Shown: positions 34,995 to 43,370 of the stretch, piece after piece
Layout of the letters: each line of letters starts with the position of its first letter
Position numbering within the stretch: position 1 is the stretch's first letter
Assembly (NCBI RefSeq): GCF_049803835.1
Contig: NZ_JBNAGK010000008.1
Location: forward strand, 124,001-188,000
Reading direction: 5' to 3'
Length of the DNA: 64,000 nucleotides
DNA from: Pacificoceanicola sp049803835
Lineage (GTDB): Bacteria; Pseudomonadota; Alphaproteobacteria; Rhodobacterales; Rhodobacteraceae
Position numbers and translations under genes: made by a program
The notes under the pieces: model-generated
The model's input: only the letters and a program-made list of their open reading frames with translations
What the model was told of the DNA's origin: nothing
The model's database searches: none

Positions 34995-35600
34995 TCACGG
35001 CGTCCACTCCCCTCGCGCGCGGATTGCGCTGGAGCTTTCCGGGCGCATGGGGATGTTTATGAAACACCAGCACGGCGGCTCCGCCAGCCCGAGCAGCTGC
35101 GACTCGGTCGCCGGAAGCCGCGCGGCGCGATAGACCGCCGCCGCCACCGAGGCCCGCGCGGCCAGCCGCGCCCCGGGCCGGGCCAGCACCCCCACCGGCA
35201 CCCGACCCATGATCTGGCGCCAGTCCTGCCAGCAGTGGATCTGCGCCAGGTTGTCCGCCCCCATCAACCACACGAACCGCACCCCGGGCCAGTGCGCCTG
35301 AATCAGGGACAGGGTTCGGGCGGTATAGCGCGAGCCCGCCCGGGCCTCGAAATCGCTGACGATGATCCGTGGATGATCGACCAGCGCCCGGGCCGCCGCC
35401 ATTCGCCGGGCCAGCGCCGCGGGCGCATCGGGTTTCAGCGGGTTGCCGGGACTGACCAGCCAGACCACGCGGTCCAGCCCGAAGCGCCGGAGCGCCTCGC
35501 GCGACAGGTGCAGGTGCCCGGCATGTGGCGGATCGAACGACCCGCCGAGCAGCCCCACCCGCATGCTGGGGCGCAAGATCATCCCGTCCTCTGAGCGCAT
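34995..35600 (-). CDS. nadD: nicotinate-nucleotide adenylyltransferase
   Basis: 201 aa. Nucleotidyltransferase signature VGLLGGSFDPPHAGHLHLS and C-terminal SSSAIRARG (the SSxxIR motif of NadD). Makes nicotinate adenine dinucleotide in NAD synthesis. The start could instead be the ATG at 35582, which has AGAGGAC upstream; the first residues are not conserved. The usual rsfS/rlmH partners are not here. Confidence 0.92.
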   Translation of the reverse strand: MRSEDGMILRPSMRVGLLGGSFDPPHAGHLHLSREALRRFGLDRVVWLVSPGNPLKPDAPAALARRMAAARALVDHPRIIVSDFEARAGSRYTARTLSLIQAHWPGVRFVWLMGADNLAQIHCWQDWRQIMGRVPVGVLARPGARLAARASVAAAVYRAARLPATESQLLGLAEPPCWCFINIPMRPESSSAIRARGEWTP

Positions 35601-35742
35601 TTTCCCTGTCCCGAGCCGCGGTCGGCGTCACACCGCATTCGCCGGAATAGGCGGTTGCACGCGTCACATCAAGCCAGGGCGGACAAGGCGGCCCCCGCAG
35701 GGACCGCCTCGCCGACCCACTCCGGACACGGATGGGGTGCCG

Positions 35743-38184
35743 TCAGAACTCGTCCCAGAGGTCGACGCTGCCCGGACGCGCGGCGCCGGCGATCTTCAGC
35801 CGCGGCCCGGCGGTCCCGGTGGCTCTTGCGGGCGGGGTCTCGTCCAGCGGGATGGTCACCGGATCGAGAGCGTCCCAGCCAAGGTCGGACGTGTCCGCAT
35901 GGACCGAAGGCTCCGGCGCCTTCACCGCGGGTGCCCGCCGTTTGGCCGGACCGCCGTCGCCGAACCGCGCGACCAACGAGCGCAGGTCCGCCGCCTTCGA
36001 TTGCAGCGCCCGACCGGCGGCGGCGCTTTCACCAACCATCGCAGCGTTTTGCTGCGTCACCTGGTCGAGCATGGTGATGCCGTTGTTGATCTCCGACAGA
36101 CCCGTGGCCTGCTCGGACGCTCCGGCGGCGATGTCGTTGACGCGTCCCGACACCTGCACGACCTCGTTCAGGATCCGCTCGATCGAGGCCCCCATGTCGG
36201 ACACCAGCCGCACGCCGTTGCTGACGCTTTCATTCGAATTGACGATCAGGTTGCGGATCTCCGCCGCGCTGTCGGAGGAGCGCTGTGCCAGCGCCCGCAC
36301 CTCGGACGCCACCACTGCAAAGCCGCGACCGACTTCGCCCGCCCGCGCCGCCTCGACCCCGGCATTGAGCGCCAGAAGGTTGGTCTGGAAGGCGATGTCC
36401 TCCATGACCTGGATGATCTGGCTGATCTGCTTGGACGAGGCTTCGATGGCGCCCATGGCATCCACCGCCCGGTTGCGGACCTGCTCGCCGTGCTCCGCCT
36501 GCTTGCGGGCCGAGGCGATCGCGGAGACGATCTCCTTCGCGCCGCCAGCCGTGGACTGGACGCTCTTGGTGATCTCCTCCATCGCCGCAGCGGTTTCCTC
36601 CAGCGTCGCAGCCTGGTTCTCGGTCCGGGCGGAGAGGTTGTCGGCACCCTCGCTGAGCACCTGGGCATCCACGTCGATCGACTCGGCGCTGGCGCGCAGC
36701 TCGTCGATCACCAGGGTCAGCGCGTCGACCGTGTCGTTGAAATTCACTCGCAGCCGCTCGTATTGCGCCCCGAGATTCTCCTCGATCTGGCAGGACAACT
36801 GGCCGCTCGACAGTGCGTTCAAGCCTTGGCCCAGCACCTCCATGACGTGTTCCTGGTGCCGGGTCGCGCGATCGCGCTCGGCACGCGCCTCCTCGCCTTC
36901 CGCCAACTGGCGCTTGAAGCGGTTGAAGGCCCGGGCGATCTGGCCGATCTCGTCCTCGGTCCGCACCTCCGCGACCTCGGTCCGGTAATCGCCCCCGGCC
37001 ACGCGCTGCACGCTGCCCTGCAGGGCGCTGATCCGCCGCGTCAACACCCGGGCAATCAGGAATGCCACCGCCACGACGACCAGAAGCTGAACGGCAACCT
37101 GCCCCAGCGTGGTGAGCAGCAGCGCATTCTCGACACGCAGCACCTCCGCCTCGTCCTGCTCGAAGATCAGGTGCCAGCGGAAGCCGTCCAGATCGAAGCT
37201 GCGCGACCAGGCTTCGACCGGATGACCATTCAGTCCCGTCGCCCTCATCTCATCCAGTTCGACCCCTTCGAGCGCCGCCTTGACCAGCGGATTGCTTTTC
37301 AGGGATTGAAGGATCACGTGACCGCCCTCGAACCGGGACGCCGAGAGCGCCAGGCCGCTGTCGTTGAAGGCATTGATCTGGCCGGTCTCCCCCAGGGCAT
37401 TTGACGCTTTCAGGATATTGGTCACCGCGTCGATGCCGATCTGCAGAGCGACCACACCGACGAGTGTGCCGGTCTTGTCAAAGACAGGGGCGGCGGCGAA
37501 CCGAGCCGGAGCGCCTTTGCTCGGGGCATAGGCGGCATAAGAGGAGAGCGCCTGCTGCCCGTCCTTCAACGTCAGCGCCTCGCGAAACACCGCGCCGAGG
37601 CCGCTGTCGGCGTAGGGGCCGTCAATCACGTTGGTCGCGAAATCCACCTCCTTGAAGACCGAGTAGATCACGTTGCCGCGGGTATCGAAGAGGAAAAGGT
37701 CATAGTAGCCCCGCTTTTGCTGGACCGTGCGAAAGGCTTCGTGGAACCGGCTGTGCAGCCCGCTCCACGGCGTGCGGTCCCCGGCGTCGTCCAGCAGATC
37801 CCTGCTACCGACCGGGTTGGGGTTCTCGTCGACATAGGTCTTTCGCAGGTAGGCACCGGCGTCCCCTGTCGAGGCATCCACCGCGTCCCAGGCCCGGGTC
37901 ATCGACTGAACGGCCTCGCGGACACTGAGCTCCGACGCAAGCGCAGTGATGTCGACGTTGACTTCATTTATCCAGGTGCGCAACGCGTCTTCGCGGCTGG
38001 AGAGCACGTCCTCGAAGATCATGTGCCGCCGCTCGGACAGCGCGGTGCTGGCCTGCCAGAAACTGAACCCCGACATGGCCATGGCCAGCAGGATCGTCGG
38101 AACCGCGATCATGATCGGCAACTTGCGGGTGAGGGGCATCCTGGCCCAGAAACTGGCGGGCGTTTTTTGGGGTGTATCGGTCAT
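35743..38184 (-). CDS. methyl-accepting chemotaxis protein with periplasmic Cache-type sensor
   Basis: 813 aa from the ATG at 38184; the longer frame begins in leader DNA. TM1 at about 22-43, a large periplasmic domain (about 44-350) with the double-Cache pattern (LRTWINEVNVDITAL ... YDLFLFDTRGNVIYS ... VGVVALQIGIDAV), TM2 about 355-378, HAMP, then a methyl-accepting signalling domain with VEAARAGEVGRGFAVVA. The extreme C-terminus DLWDEF is a W-x-x-F tether like the CheR/CheB-binding pentapeptide. No che genes are adjacent. Ligand unknown. Confidence 0.9.
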   Translation of the reverse strand: MTDTPQKTPASFWARMPLTRKLPIMIAVPTILLAMAMSGFSFWQASTALSERRHMIFEDVLSSREDALRTWINEVNVDITALASELSVREAVQSMTRAWDAVDASTGDAGAYLRKTYVDENPNPVGSRDLLDDAGDRTPWSGLHSRFHEAFRTVQQKRGYYDLFLFDTRGNVIYSVFKEVDFATNVIDGPYADSGLGAVFREALTLKDGQQALSSYAAYAPSKGAPARFAAAPVFDKTGTLVGVVALQIGIDAVTNILKASNALGETGQINAFNDSGLALSASRFEGGHVILQSLKSNPLVKAALEGVELDEMRATGLNGHPVEAWSRSFDLDGFRWHLIFEQDEAEVLRVENALLLTTLGQVAVQLLVVVAVAFLIARVLTRRISALQGSVQRVAGGDYRTEVAEVRTEDEIGQIARAFNRFKRQLAEGEEARAERDRATRHQEHVMEVLGQGLNALSSGQLSCQIEENLGAQYERLRVNFNDTVDALTLVIDELRASAESIDVDAQVLSEGADNLSARTENQAATLEETAAAMEEITKSVQSTAGGAKEIVSAIASARKQAEHGEQVRNRAVDAMGAIEASSKQISQIIQVMEDIAFQTNLLALNAGVEAARAGEVGRGFAVVASEVRALAQRSSDSAAEIRNLIVNSNESVSNGVRLVSDMGASIERILNEVVQVSGRVNDIAAGASEQATGLSEINNGITMLDQVTQQNAAMVGESAAAGRALQSKAADLRSLVARFGDGGPAKRRAPAVKAPEPSVHADTSDLGWDALDPVTIPLDETPPARATGTAGPRLKIAGAARPGSVDLWDEF

Positions 38185-38492
38185 CGGCGACTCTCCGGTG
38201 CGGGTCATGCGGTCGCGGCAATCCTGCCTGCGCTCCGGACACACTCATGACCGTGACTTCTTTATATCGAATTAATCGCGAAATGGTCCGACACCTGGGG
38301 AGAGCCCGGAACGAAGTCCGAAAAAGTGCGGCGCACCAAAGCCTTGGCAGGACCGCATCGCCATCCTCCGGCACAGGACAGTTTTTTCTTGCCCGCCGGA
38401 CGGGCGACGCCCGCCTTCCGCAGGCCGATTGCGCCGCAGCGCGCAAAAGGGTACTGAGCGCCGAAATCTCGTCATTGCAAGCGGAGCGGATC
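38185..38492. other. divergent intergenic region (chemoreceptor / ettA)
   Basis: 308 bp. An AT pocket near 38260 (CTTTATATCGAATTAATCG) gives a TATAAA -10 on the minus strand at 38261-38266 for the chemoreceptor. I see no clear -35 or sigma28-type box. The remainder holds the ettA leader. No coding frame in it looks real. Confidence 0.45.
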
Positions 38493-40148
38493 ATGGCCTC
38501 TTACCAGTATGTCTATCACATGGACGGTGTCTCCAAGACCTATCCGGGTGGCAAAAAGTGCTTCGAAAACATCCGTCTCAGTTTCCTGCCGGGGGTGAAG
38601 ATCGGTGTCGTCGGCGTCAACGGCGCGGGCAAGTCGACGCTGATGCGGATCATGGCGGGAATCGACAAGGACTTCTCCGGCGAAGCCTGGGCCGCCGAGG
38701 GCGCACGCGTTGGCTACCTTCCGCAGGAGCCGCAGCTCGATGAATCGCTTTCCGTGCGGGACAACGTGATGCTTGGCGTCGCGGGCAAGAAGGCGCTGCT
38801 CGACAAGTACAACGAACTCGCCATGAACTACTCCGACGAGACCGCCGACGAGATGGCGCGGCTTCAGGACGAGATCGACAGCCAGAACCTGTGGGATCTC
38901 GACAGCCAGATCGACGTCGCCATGGAAGCCCTGCGCTGCCCGCCCGACGACGCCAATGTGGCAACCCTCTCCGGCGGCGAGAAGCGCCGCGTGGCGCTGT
39001 GCAAGCTGCTGCTCGAGGCGCCCGAGATGCTGCTGCTGGACGAACCGACCAACCACCTCGACGCCGAGACGATCGCCTGGCTCCAGAACCACCTGATCGA
39101 CTACAAGGGCACCATCCTCATCATCACCCACGACCGCTACTTCCTCGACGACATCACCGGCTGGATCCTCGAACTCGACCGCGGCCGGGGCATTCCCTAC
39201 GAGGGCAACTACTCCTCCTGGCTGGAGCAGAAGGCGAAGCGGCTTGAGCAGGAAGCCCGCGAGGACAAGGCCAAGCAGAAGACGCTGGAGCGCGAACTCG
39301 AATGGATGCGGCAGGGTGCGAAGGCGCGTCAGGCCAAGTCCAAGGCCCGTATCCAGGCCTACAACGAGATGGCGAACCAGTCCGAGCGCGAAAAGCTGTC
39401 GCGCGCCCAGATCATCATCCCGAACGGCCAGCGCCTTGGCTCCAAGGTCATCGAGGTCGAGAACCTCAAGAAGGCGATGGGCGACAAGCTGTTGATCGAA
39501 GGGCTGAATTTCTCACTGCCGCCGGGCGGCATCGTCGGCGTCATCGGCCCGAACGGCGCGGGTAAATCCACGCTGTTCAAGATGCTCACCGGCAAGGAGC
39601 AGCCGGACGCGGGCGAGATTTCCTTCGGCGACACCGTGCAGCTCGCCTATGTCGACCAGTCGCGCGACGACCTCAAGGCCAACGACACCGTCTGGGAAGC
39701 CATCTCCGGCGGCGCCGAACTCATCAAGCTCGGCGACGCGGAGATGAACTCCCGCGCCTACTGCGGCGCCTTCAACTTCAAGGGCGGCGATCAGCAGAAG
39801 AAGGTCGGCCAGCTGTCTGGCGGCGAGCGCAACCGCGTCCACATGGCGCGCCTGCTCAAGGAGGGCGGCAACGTCATCCTGCTCGACGAACCGACGAACG
39901 ATCTCGACGTCGAAACCCTCCGCGCCCTCGAAGACGCTCTTGTCGACTTCGCCGGCTGCGCCGTGGTGATCTCGCACGACCGCTTCTTCCTCGACCGCAT
40001 CTGCACCCATATCCTCGCCTTCGAGGGCGACGCGCATGTGGAATGGTTCGAGGGCGGGTTTACAGACTACGAAGAGGACAAGAAGCGGCGTCTCGGGGCA
40101 GATGCACTGGAGCCGAAGCGCATGAAGCACAAGAAATTTACACGGTAA
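38493..40148 (+). CDS. ettA: energy-dependent translational throttle protein EttA (ABC-F)
   Basis: 551 aa, near the 555 aa of E. coli EttA. Two ABC domains: Walker A GVNGAGKST and GPNGAGKST, signatures LSGGEKRR and LSGGERNR, Walker B LLLDEPTNHLD and ILLDEPTNDLD. Between them lies the charged P-site tRNA-interaction linker (LEQEAREDKAKQKTLERELEWMRQGAKARQAK). No membrane part; acts on the ribosome, gating elongation by ATP/ADP ratio. The longer upstream frame has no ribosome site. Confidence 0.95.
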   Translation: MASYQYVYHMDGVSKTYPGGKKCFENIRLSFLPGVKIGVVGVNGAGKSTLMRIMAGIDKDFSGEAWAAEGARVGYLPQEPQLDESLSVRDNVMLGVAGKKALLDKYNELAMNYSDETADEMARLQDEIDSQNLWDLDSQIDVAMEALRCPPDDANVATLSGGEKRRVALCKLLLEAPEMLLLDEPTNHLDAETIAWLQNHLIDYKGTILIITHDRYFLDDITGWILELDRGRGIPYEGNYSSWLEQKAKRLEQEAREDKAKQKTLERELEWMRQGAKARQAKSKARIQAYNEMANQSEREKLSRAQIIIPNGQRLGSKVIEVENLKKAMGDKLLIEGLNFSLPPGGIVGVIGPNGAGKSTLFKMLTGKEQPDAGEISFGDTVQLAYVDQSRDDLKANDTVWEAISGGAELIKLGDAEMNSRAYCGAFNFKGGDQQKKVGQLSGGERNRVHMARLLKEGGNVILLDEPTNDLDVETLRALEDALVDFAGCAVVISHDRFFLDRICTHILAFEGDAHVEWFEGGFTDYEEDKKRRLGADALEPKRMKHKKFTR

Positions 40149-40159
40149 GGGCGGTGCAT

Positions 40160-40182
40160 GGGTGGGTTACAAACCCACCCTA
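40160..40182. repeat. REP palindrome, copy 1 (overlaps RAYT stop codon)
   Basis: GGGTGGGTTACAAACCCACC(CTA): inverted arms GGGTGGGTT/AACCCACCC around a short centre. On the minus strand it contains the TAA stop of the transposase gene. Confidence 0.85.
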
Positions 40183-40805
40183 CCCCTTTGGCGTGACGGA
40201 CCGGCACTATGTAGGGTGGGTTTCCAACCCACCGGCTCGCCAAACCTTCCTTCGTGCAACTCACCGACAAACTCCGGGTCGGCCAAACCCAGCCGAACCT
40301 CTCTATGGAACGATGAAAACGGCCAATCCCCGGCTTTTTCGACCAATCCATGGTGCACGGGATTGCTCCAGCAATACCGCAGATGTGCGGCATAGTCGGC
40401 TTCATCCCGGATATGATGCTCCCAGAACCTCCGTTGCCAAATCCCGGCATCCTGCTTGTCGACCTTGCTCCGCGACCGCTGCGTCCGAAGTTGATCGACA
40501 TGGGTGGGTTTGCAACCCACCGTCTCCCCAAGTTTCAACCGCACGAACTTCGAGAACCGCGCCTTGATTGCACCCCAGCGCTCCGAGTAATTCGCGTCAT
40601 CGAAAGGCAGCGTCCAGACCGCGTGCATGTGATCCGGCAGCACAACCCACGCGTCTATCCCGAAGGGACGCCTGTCCCGTGTCACTTTCACCGCCTCGCG
40701 CAGAACGTCCACGTGATCGACAAGCAATGTTCCGCCCCGCTCCGCAAGGCAAACCGTGAAAAAGACATTGGCCCCTCGGACCTGTGGGCGAACATAGCGC
40801 GGCAT
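40167..40805 (-). CDS. REP-associated tyrosine transposase (RAYT)
   Basis: 212 aa Y1-type HUH transposase. HUH motif in VLPDHMHAVWTLP, catalytic-Tyr helix DYAAHLRYCWSNPVHHGLV, and the family tail DWPFSSFHR. RAYTs act on single-stranded REP palindromes and are domesticated rather than self-mobile. REP copies are inside the gene in frame: 40502-40521 encodes VGCKPTH (residues 96-102), 40211-40233 encodes PVGWKPTLH (191-199) and 40160-40182 supplies the stop. The start has no strong ribosome site. Converges on ettA. Confidence 0.9.
   Translation of the reverse strand: MPRYVRPQVRGANVFFTVCLAERGGTLLVDHVDVLREAVKVTRDRRPFGIDAWVVLPDHMHAVWTLPFDDANYSERWGAIKARFSKFVRLKLGETVGCKPTHVDQLRTQRSRSKVDKQDAGIWQRRFWEHHIRDEADYAAHLRYCWSNPVHHGLVEKAGDWPFSSFHREVRLGLADPEFVGELHEGRFGEPVGWKPTLHSAGPSRQRGRVGL
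40211..40233. repeat. REP palindrome, copy 2
   Basis: GTAGGG + TGGGTTTCCAACCCACC; identical over 23 bp to the copy at 55010-55032. Lies in frame within the 3' part of the RAYT gene. Confidence 0.9.
40502..40521. repeat. REP palindrome, copy 3 (internal to RAYT)
   Basis: GGGTGGGTTTGCAACCCACC, inverted arms GGTGGGTT/AACCCACC. In frame within the RAYT coding sequence, between the HUH and tyrosine motifs. Confidence 0.85.
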
Positions 40806-40839
40806 CCCGCCACGCTACGTCACGACCCTCAACACAAGG

Positions 40840-41781
40840 TTACCGGCGCCGCACCTCGTACCCCTCCTCCTCCGGCTCGTCGTCAATCAGTTCCATCGGG
40901 AACCCGTCCGCCAGAATGCTCAAGCCCGTCGCTTCTTCCAGCCGCTCGATCATCCGGTCCGATTGCGCCCTGACGCCGTACCGCCGCTGCCCATCCGTCA
41001 TCATCGCGATGATCAGCGGAGAGAGTTCCAGCGGCACGCCGCCGTCATCTGCCAGCTTCTGGAACAGCCCGATGTCCTTTTGCACGAGGTCCATCGTGAA
41101 GTTCACGTCCCGCGATCCCGACAGGATCAGCTGGCTTTCCGTCTCATGCACAAACGACGTCCCGGAGCTGATCTTGATGGCCTCGTAGGTCACCCCGAGG
41201 TCCAGCCCCTCCGCCTTCATCACGGTCAGCGCCTCGCAGAGCGACAAGAGGTTCACCGTGGCGAGGTAGTTCGTCATGACCTTCAGCTTTGACGCCGACC
41301 CGAGCGGCCCGGTGTGCAAGATCCGCCGCCCCAGGTGTTTCAGCAGCGGCATGACATGGTCCACCGCCGCCCGTGGACCACCCGCGAAGATCGAGATATT
41401 GCCCGTGTCCGCCCGGTGACAGCCGCCCGACACCGGGCATTCCACCGCCAGACCGCCGGTTTCCGCGATCAAGGCGCCCAGCCGCACCACCTCGTCCGCA
41501 TCCGTGGTGGACATCTCCATCCACGTCTTGCCCGCCCGCATCCGCGGCAGCATCGCAGCCACCACAGCCGCCGAGGCGGCAGGCGACGGCAGGCAGGTAA
41601 TGACCACGTCACAGGCGTCCATCATGTCCGCCGGAGACCCGCCATCAACCGCCCCCCGCGCCACGAACCCCGCCACGAGGCCCGCGTCCAGATCATGCAC
41701 CTGCAGCGCAATCCCGTTGCGCAACAGACTCCCCGCCAGCTTGCCGCCGACATTCCCCAGCCCGATAAACCCGACCTGCAT
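40840..41781 (-). CDS. NAD(P)-dependent beta-hydroxyacid dehydrogenase (3-hydroxyisobutyrate dehydrogenase-like)
   Basis: 313 aa. Rossmann motif GFIGLGNVGGKLA, substrate-binding VSGGCHRADTGNISIF and catalytic Lys region GSASKLKVMTNYL, the standard beta-HAD order. The Asp-rich C-terminal tail (IDDEPEEEGYEVRRR) is unusual. Eleven bases after the end of the MttB-family gene upstream on the same strand, so probably the third gene of a FAD-GcvT / MttB / beta-HAD transcript. Substrate unknown; a methylated-amine or hydroxyacid intermediate is plausible. Confidence 0.82.
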   Translation of the reverse strand: MQVGFIGLGNVGGKLAGSLLRNGIALQVHDLDAGLVAGFVARGAVDGGSPADMMDACDVVITCLPSPAASAAVVAAMLPRMRAGKTWMEMSTTDADEVVRLGALIAETGGLAVECPVSGGCHRADTGNISIFAGGPRAAVDHVMPLLKHLGRRILHTGPLGSASKLKVMTNYLATVNLLSLCEALTVMKAEGLDLGVTYEAIKISSGTSFVHETESQLILSGSRDVNFTMDLVQKDIGLFQKLADDGGVPLELSPLIIAMMTDGQRRYGVRAQSDRMIERLEEATGLSILADGFPMELIDDEPEEEGYEVRRR

Positions 41782-41792
41782 CCCCGTCTCCC

Positions 41793-43340
41793 TCAGAACC
41801 GGATATTGAAACGGGCGCGGATGGCGCGGTCGATGTCAGGCGCTACCATGGTCGGCGCCGCCTGCAGGATCGTCTGCACCCGGTCGTGCGCCACCTTGAG
41901 CAGCTCCGGCCGCCCGGCCTCCTCCCAGACCTTCGGCGTCATGCGGTTGCCGATTTCGGGGTACAGGTACTCCGTCTGCATCAGCGACAGCGTCTGGTCC
42001 GTGCCGAGGTAATGCCCCGGGCCGCCAGACAGACAGACCGCCTTCATCACATCGAGCGACAGGCTGTCCTCGCTGACGTCGATCCCCCGCACGCAGCGCA
42101 GCGCCTGGCCGATCACGTCATTGCCGAGCACCATGCCCTCCGGCGAAAAGCCGAGCAGGGACGCATACATGCCCACCGCCTCGTAGATCATGTTCAGCCC
42201 CGACAGGCCGGAGAGTACGTTGATGATGCCTTGCTCCCAGCCCGCCTGCATGTCCGGCACCTTGGCGTCCGACATGCCGCCCGCCGCGCCGCCGGGGATG
42301 CCGTAGAAGCGGTGCATCTGGGCGCAGCCCGCCGAAAGAAGCGCCTGCTCCGCCGAGCCGCCGGACATGGCACCCGTGCGCAAGTCCGAGACAAACGGCC
42401 AGGTGCCGAAGATCGCCGGATGCCCCGGTGCGATGGCGTTGACATAGACCACGCCCGCGAGGCACTCCGCCACCGCCTGCACGATGGCCGTGGCGATGGG
42501 CGTGGGGGCCGTCGCACCGGCCTGCCCCGCCGAGAGCAGCAGCACCGGCATGCCCTTCCGGATCGCCGCCTCCATGGTGATGCAGCTTTCCGTGGCGAAC
42601 TTCATCGGTGGCACGACAAAGCAACAGGAGAGCGACACGAAAGGCCGCTCCCGCCAAGCCGCCTCCGACCCCGCCACCATGTGCAGAAGCTCGAACACCG
42701 GCTCCACGCCGATGGGATCGGAGATTGACGTTCCGACGTGCTTGGTCGTCCCCGCCACCGCCGCATAGGCGGTGTTCAGGTCCATCTCCACGAGGTCCGG
42801 CACGTCGCAGCACACCATGGTCCGCTGGAAGAAATGAATGTTGTCAAGGTTGTGCGCCAGACGGGCCGAATCGTACAGGTCCCTTGCCGTCGAGGGCCGG
42901 TAGTCGCCAGTGAACGGATCGACGATGTTCACCGCCGCCCCGGCGGTGCCGTAATGCACCCGAGTCCCGGACAGCGTCAGGTGGTGTTTTTCGTCCCGGC
43001 CATAAAGCGTGATCTCCTTCGCCGCTTTCGCCATCATGTCCTCAACCAGCGCCCGCGGGAAGCGCAGCCGCCCGTCCTCGCCCTGAATAGCCCCCGCCGC
43101 CACCATCGCCTGGACACCGCTCTCCGGCGCCTGCGACAGGCCGACCTGCTCCAGCGCGTCCAGCGCCGCATGGTGGATGCGCAGCACCTCGGCCTCGGTC
43201 AGCGGATTGTACTGCCCACCGGACAGACCCGCCCGAACCGGGCGCCGGTCCTCCGCCAGAGGCGCGCTGCGGGTCGCCACCCGGGCGGCCCGGCCACCGG
43301 GCCGCCGCTTGCGATCATGGATTTCAATGGGTGCCGTCAC
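41793..43340 (-). CDS. non-pyrrolysine MttB-family (trimethylamine/quaternary amine) methyltransferase
   Basis: 515 aa. MttB fold with ITLYGRDEKHHLTLSGTRVHYGTAGAAVNI, GTTKHVGTSISDP and SGGSAEQALLSAGCAQMHRFYG. The frame has no internal amber codon and closes with TGA, so it is the Pyl-free class whose known members demethylate glycine betaine, carnitine or proline betaine onto a corrinoid protein. No corrinoid protein gene is in the window. The basic, Arg-rich N-terminal lead (KRRPGGRAARVATR) is unusual. Sits directly downstream of a DMGDH-like gene, so glycine betaine or a related methylamine is a likely substrate. Confidence 0.85.
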   Translation of the reverse strand: MTAPIEIHDRKRRPGGRAARVATRSAPLAEDRRPVRAGLSGGQYNPLTEAEVLRIHHAALDALEQVGLSQAPESGVQAMVAAGAIQGEDGRLRFPRALVEDMMAKAAKEITLYGRDEKHHLTLSGTRVHYGTAGAAVNIVDPFTGDYRPSTARDLYDSARLAHNLDNIHFFQRTMVCCDVPDLVEMDLNTAYAAVAGTTKHVGTSISDPIGVEPVFELLHMVAGSEAAWRERPFVSLSCCFVVPPMKFATESCITMEAAIRKGMPVLLLSAGQAGATAPTPIATAIVQAVAECLAGVVYVNAIAPGHPAIFGTWPFVSDLRTGAMSGGSAEQALLSAGCAQMHRFYGIPGGAAGGMSDAKVPDMQAGWEQGIINVLSGLSGLNMIYEAVGMYASLLGFSPEGMVLGNDVIGQALRCVRGIDVSEDSLSLDVMKAVCLSGGPGHYLGTDQTLSLMQTEYLYPEIGNRMTPKVWEEAGRPELLKVAHDRVQTILQAAPTMVAPDIDRAIRARFNIRF

Positions 43341-43370
43341 GATCTTGACCTTTCCTCAAAATGGGCCGTC

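Noticed and set aside
41793..43340. pyrrolysine-containing MttB
   Set aside because: No in-frame amber codon and normal TGA end; it is the Pyl-free subclass.
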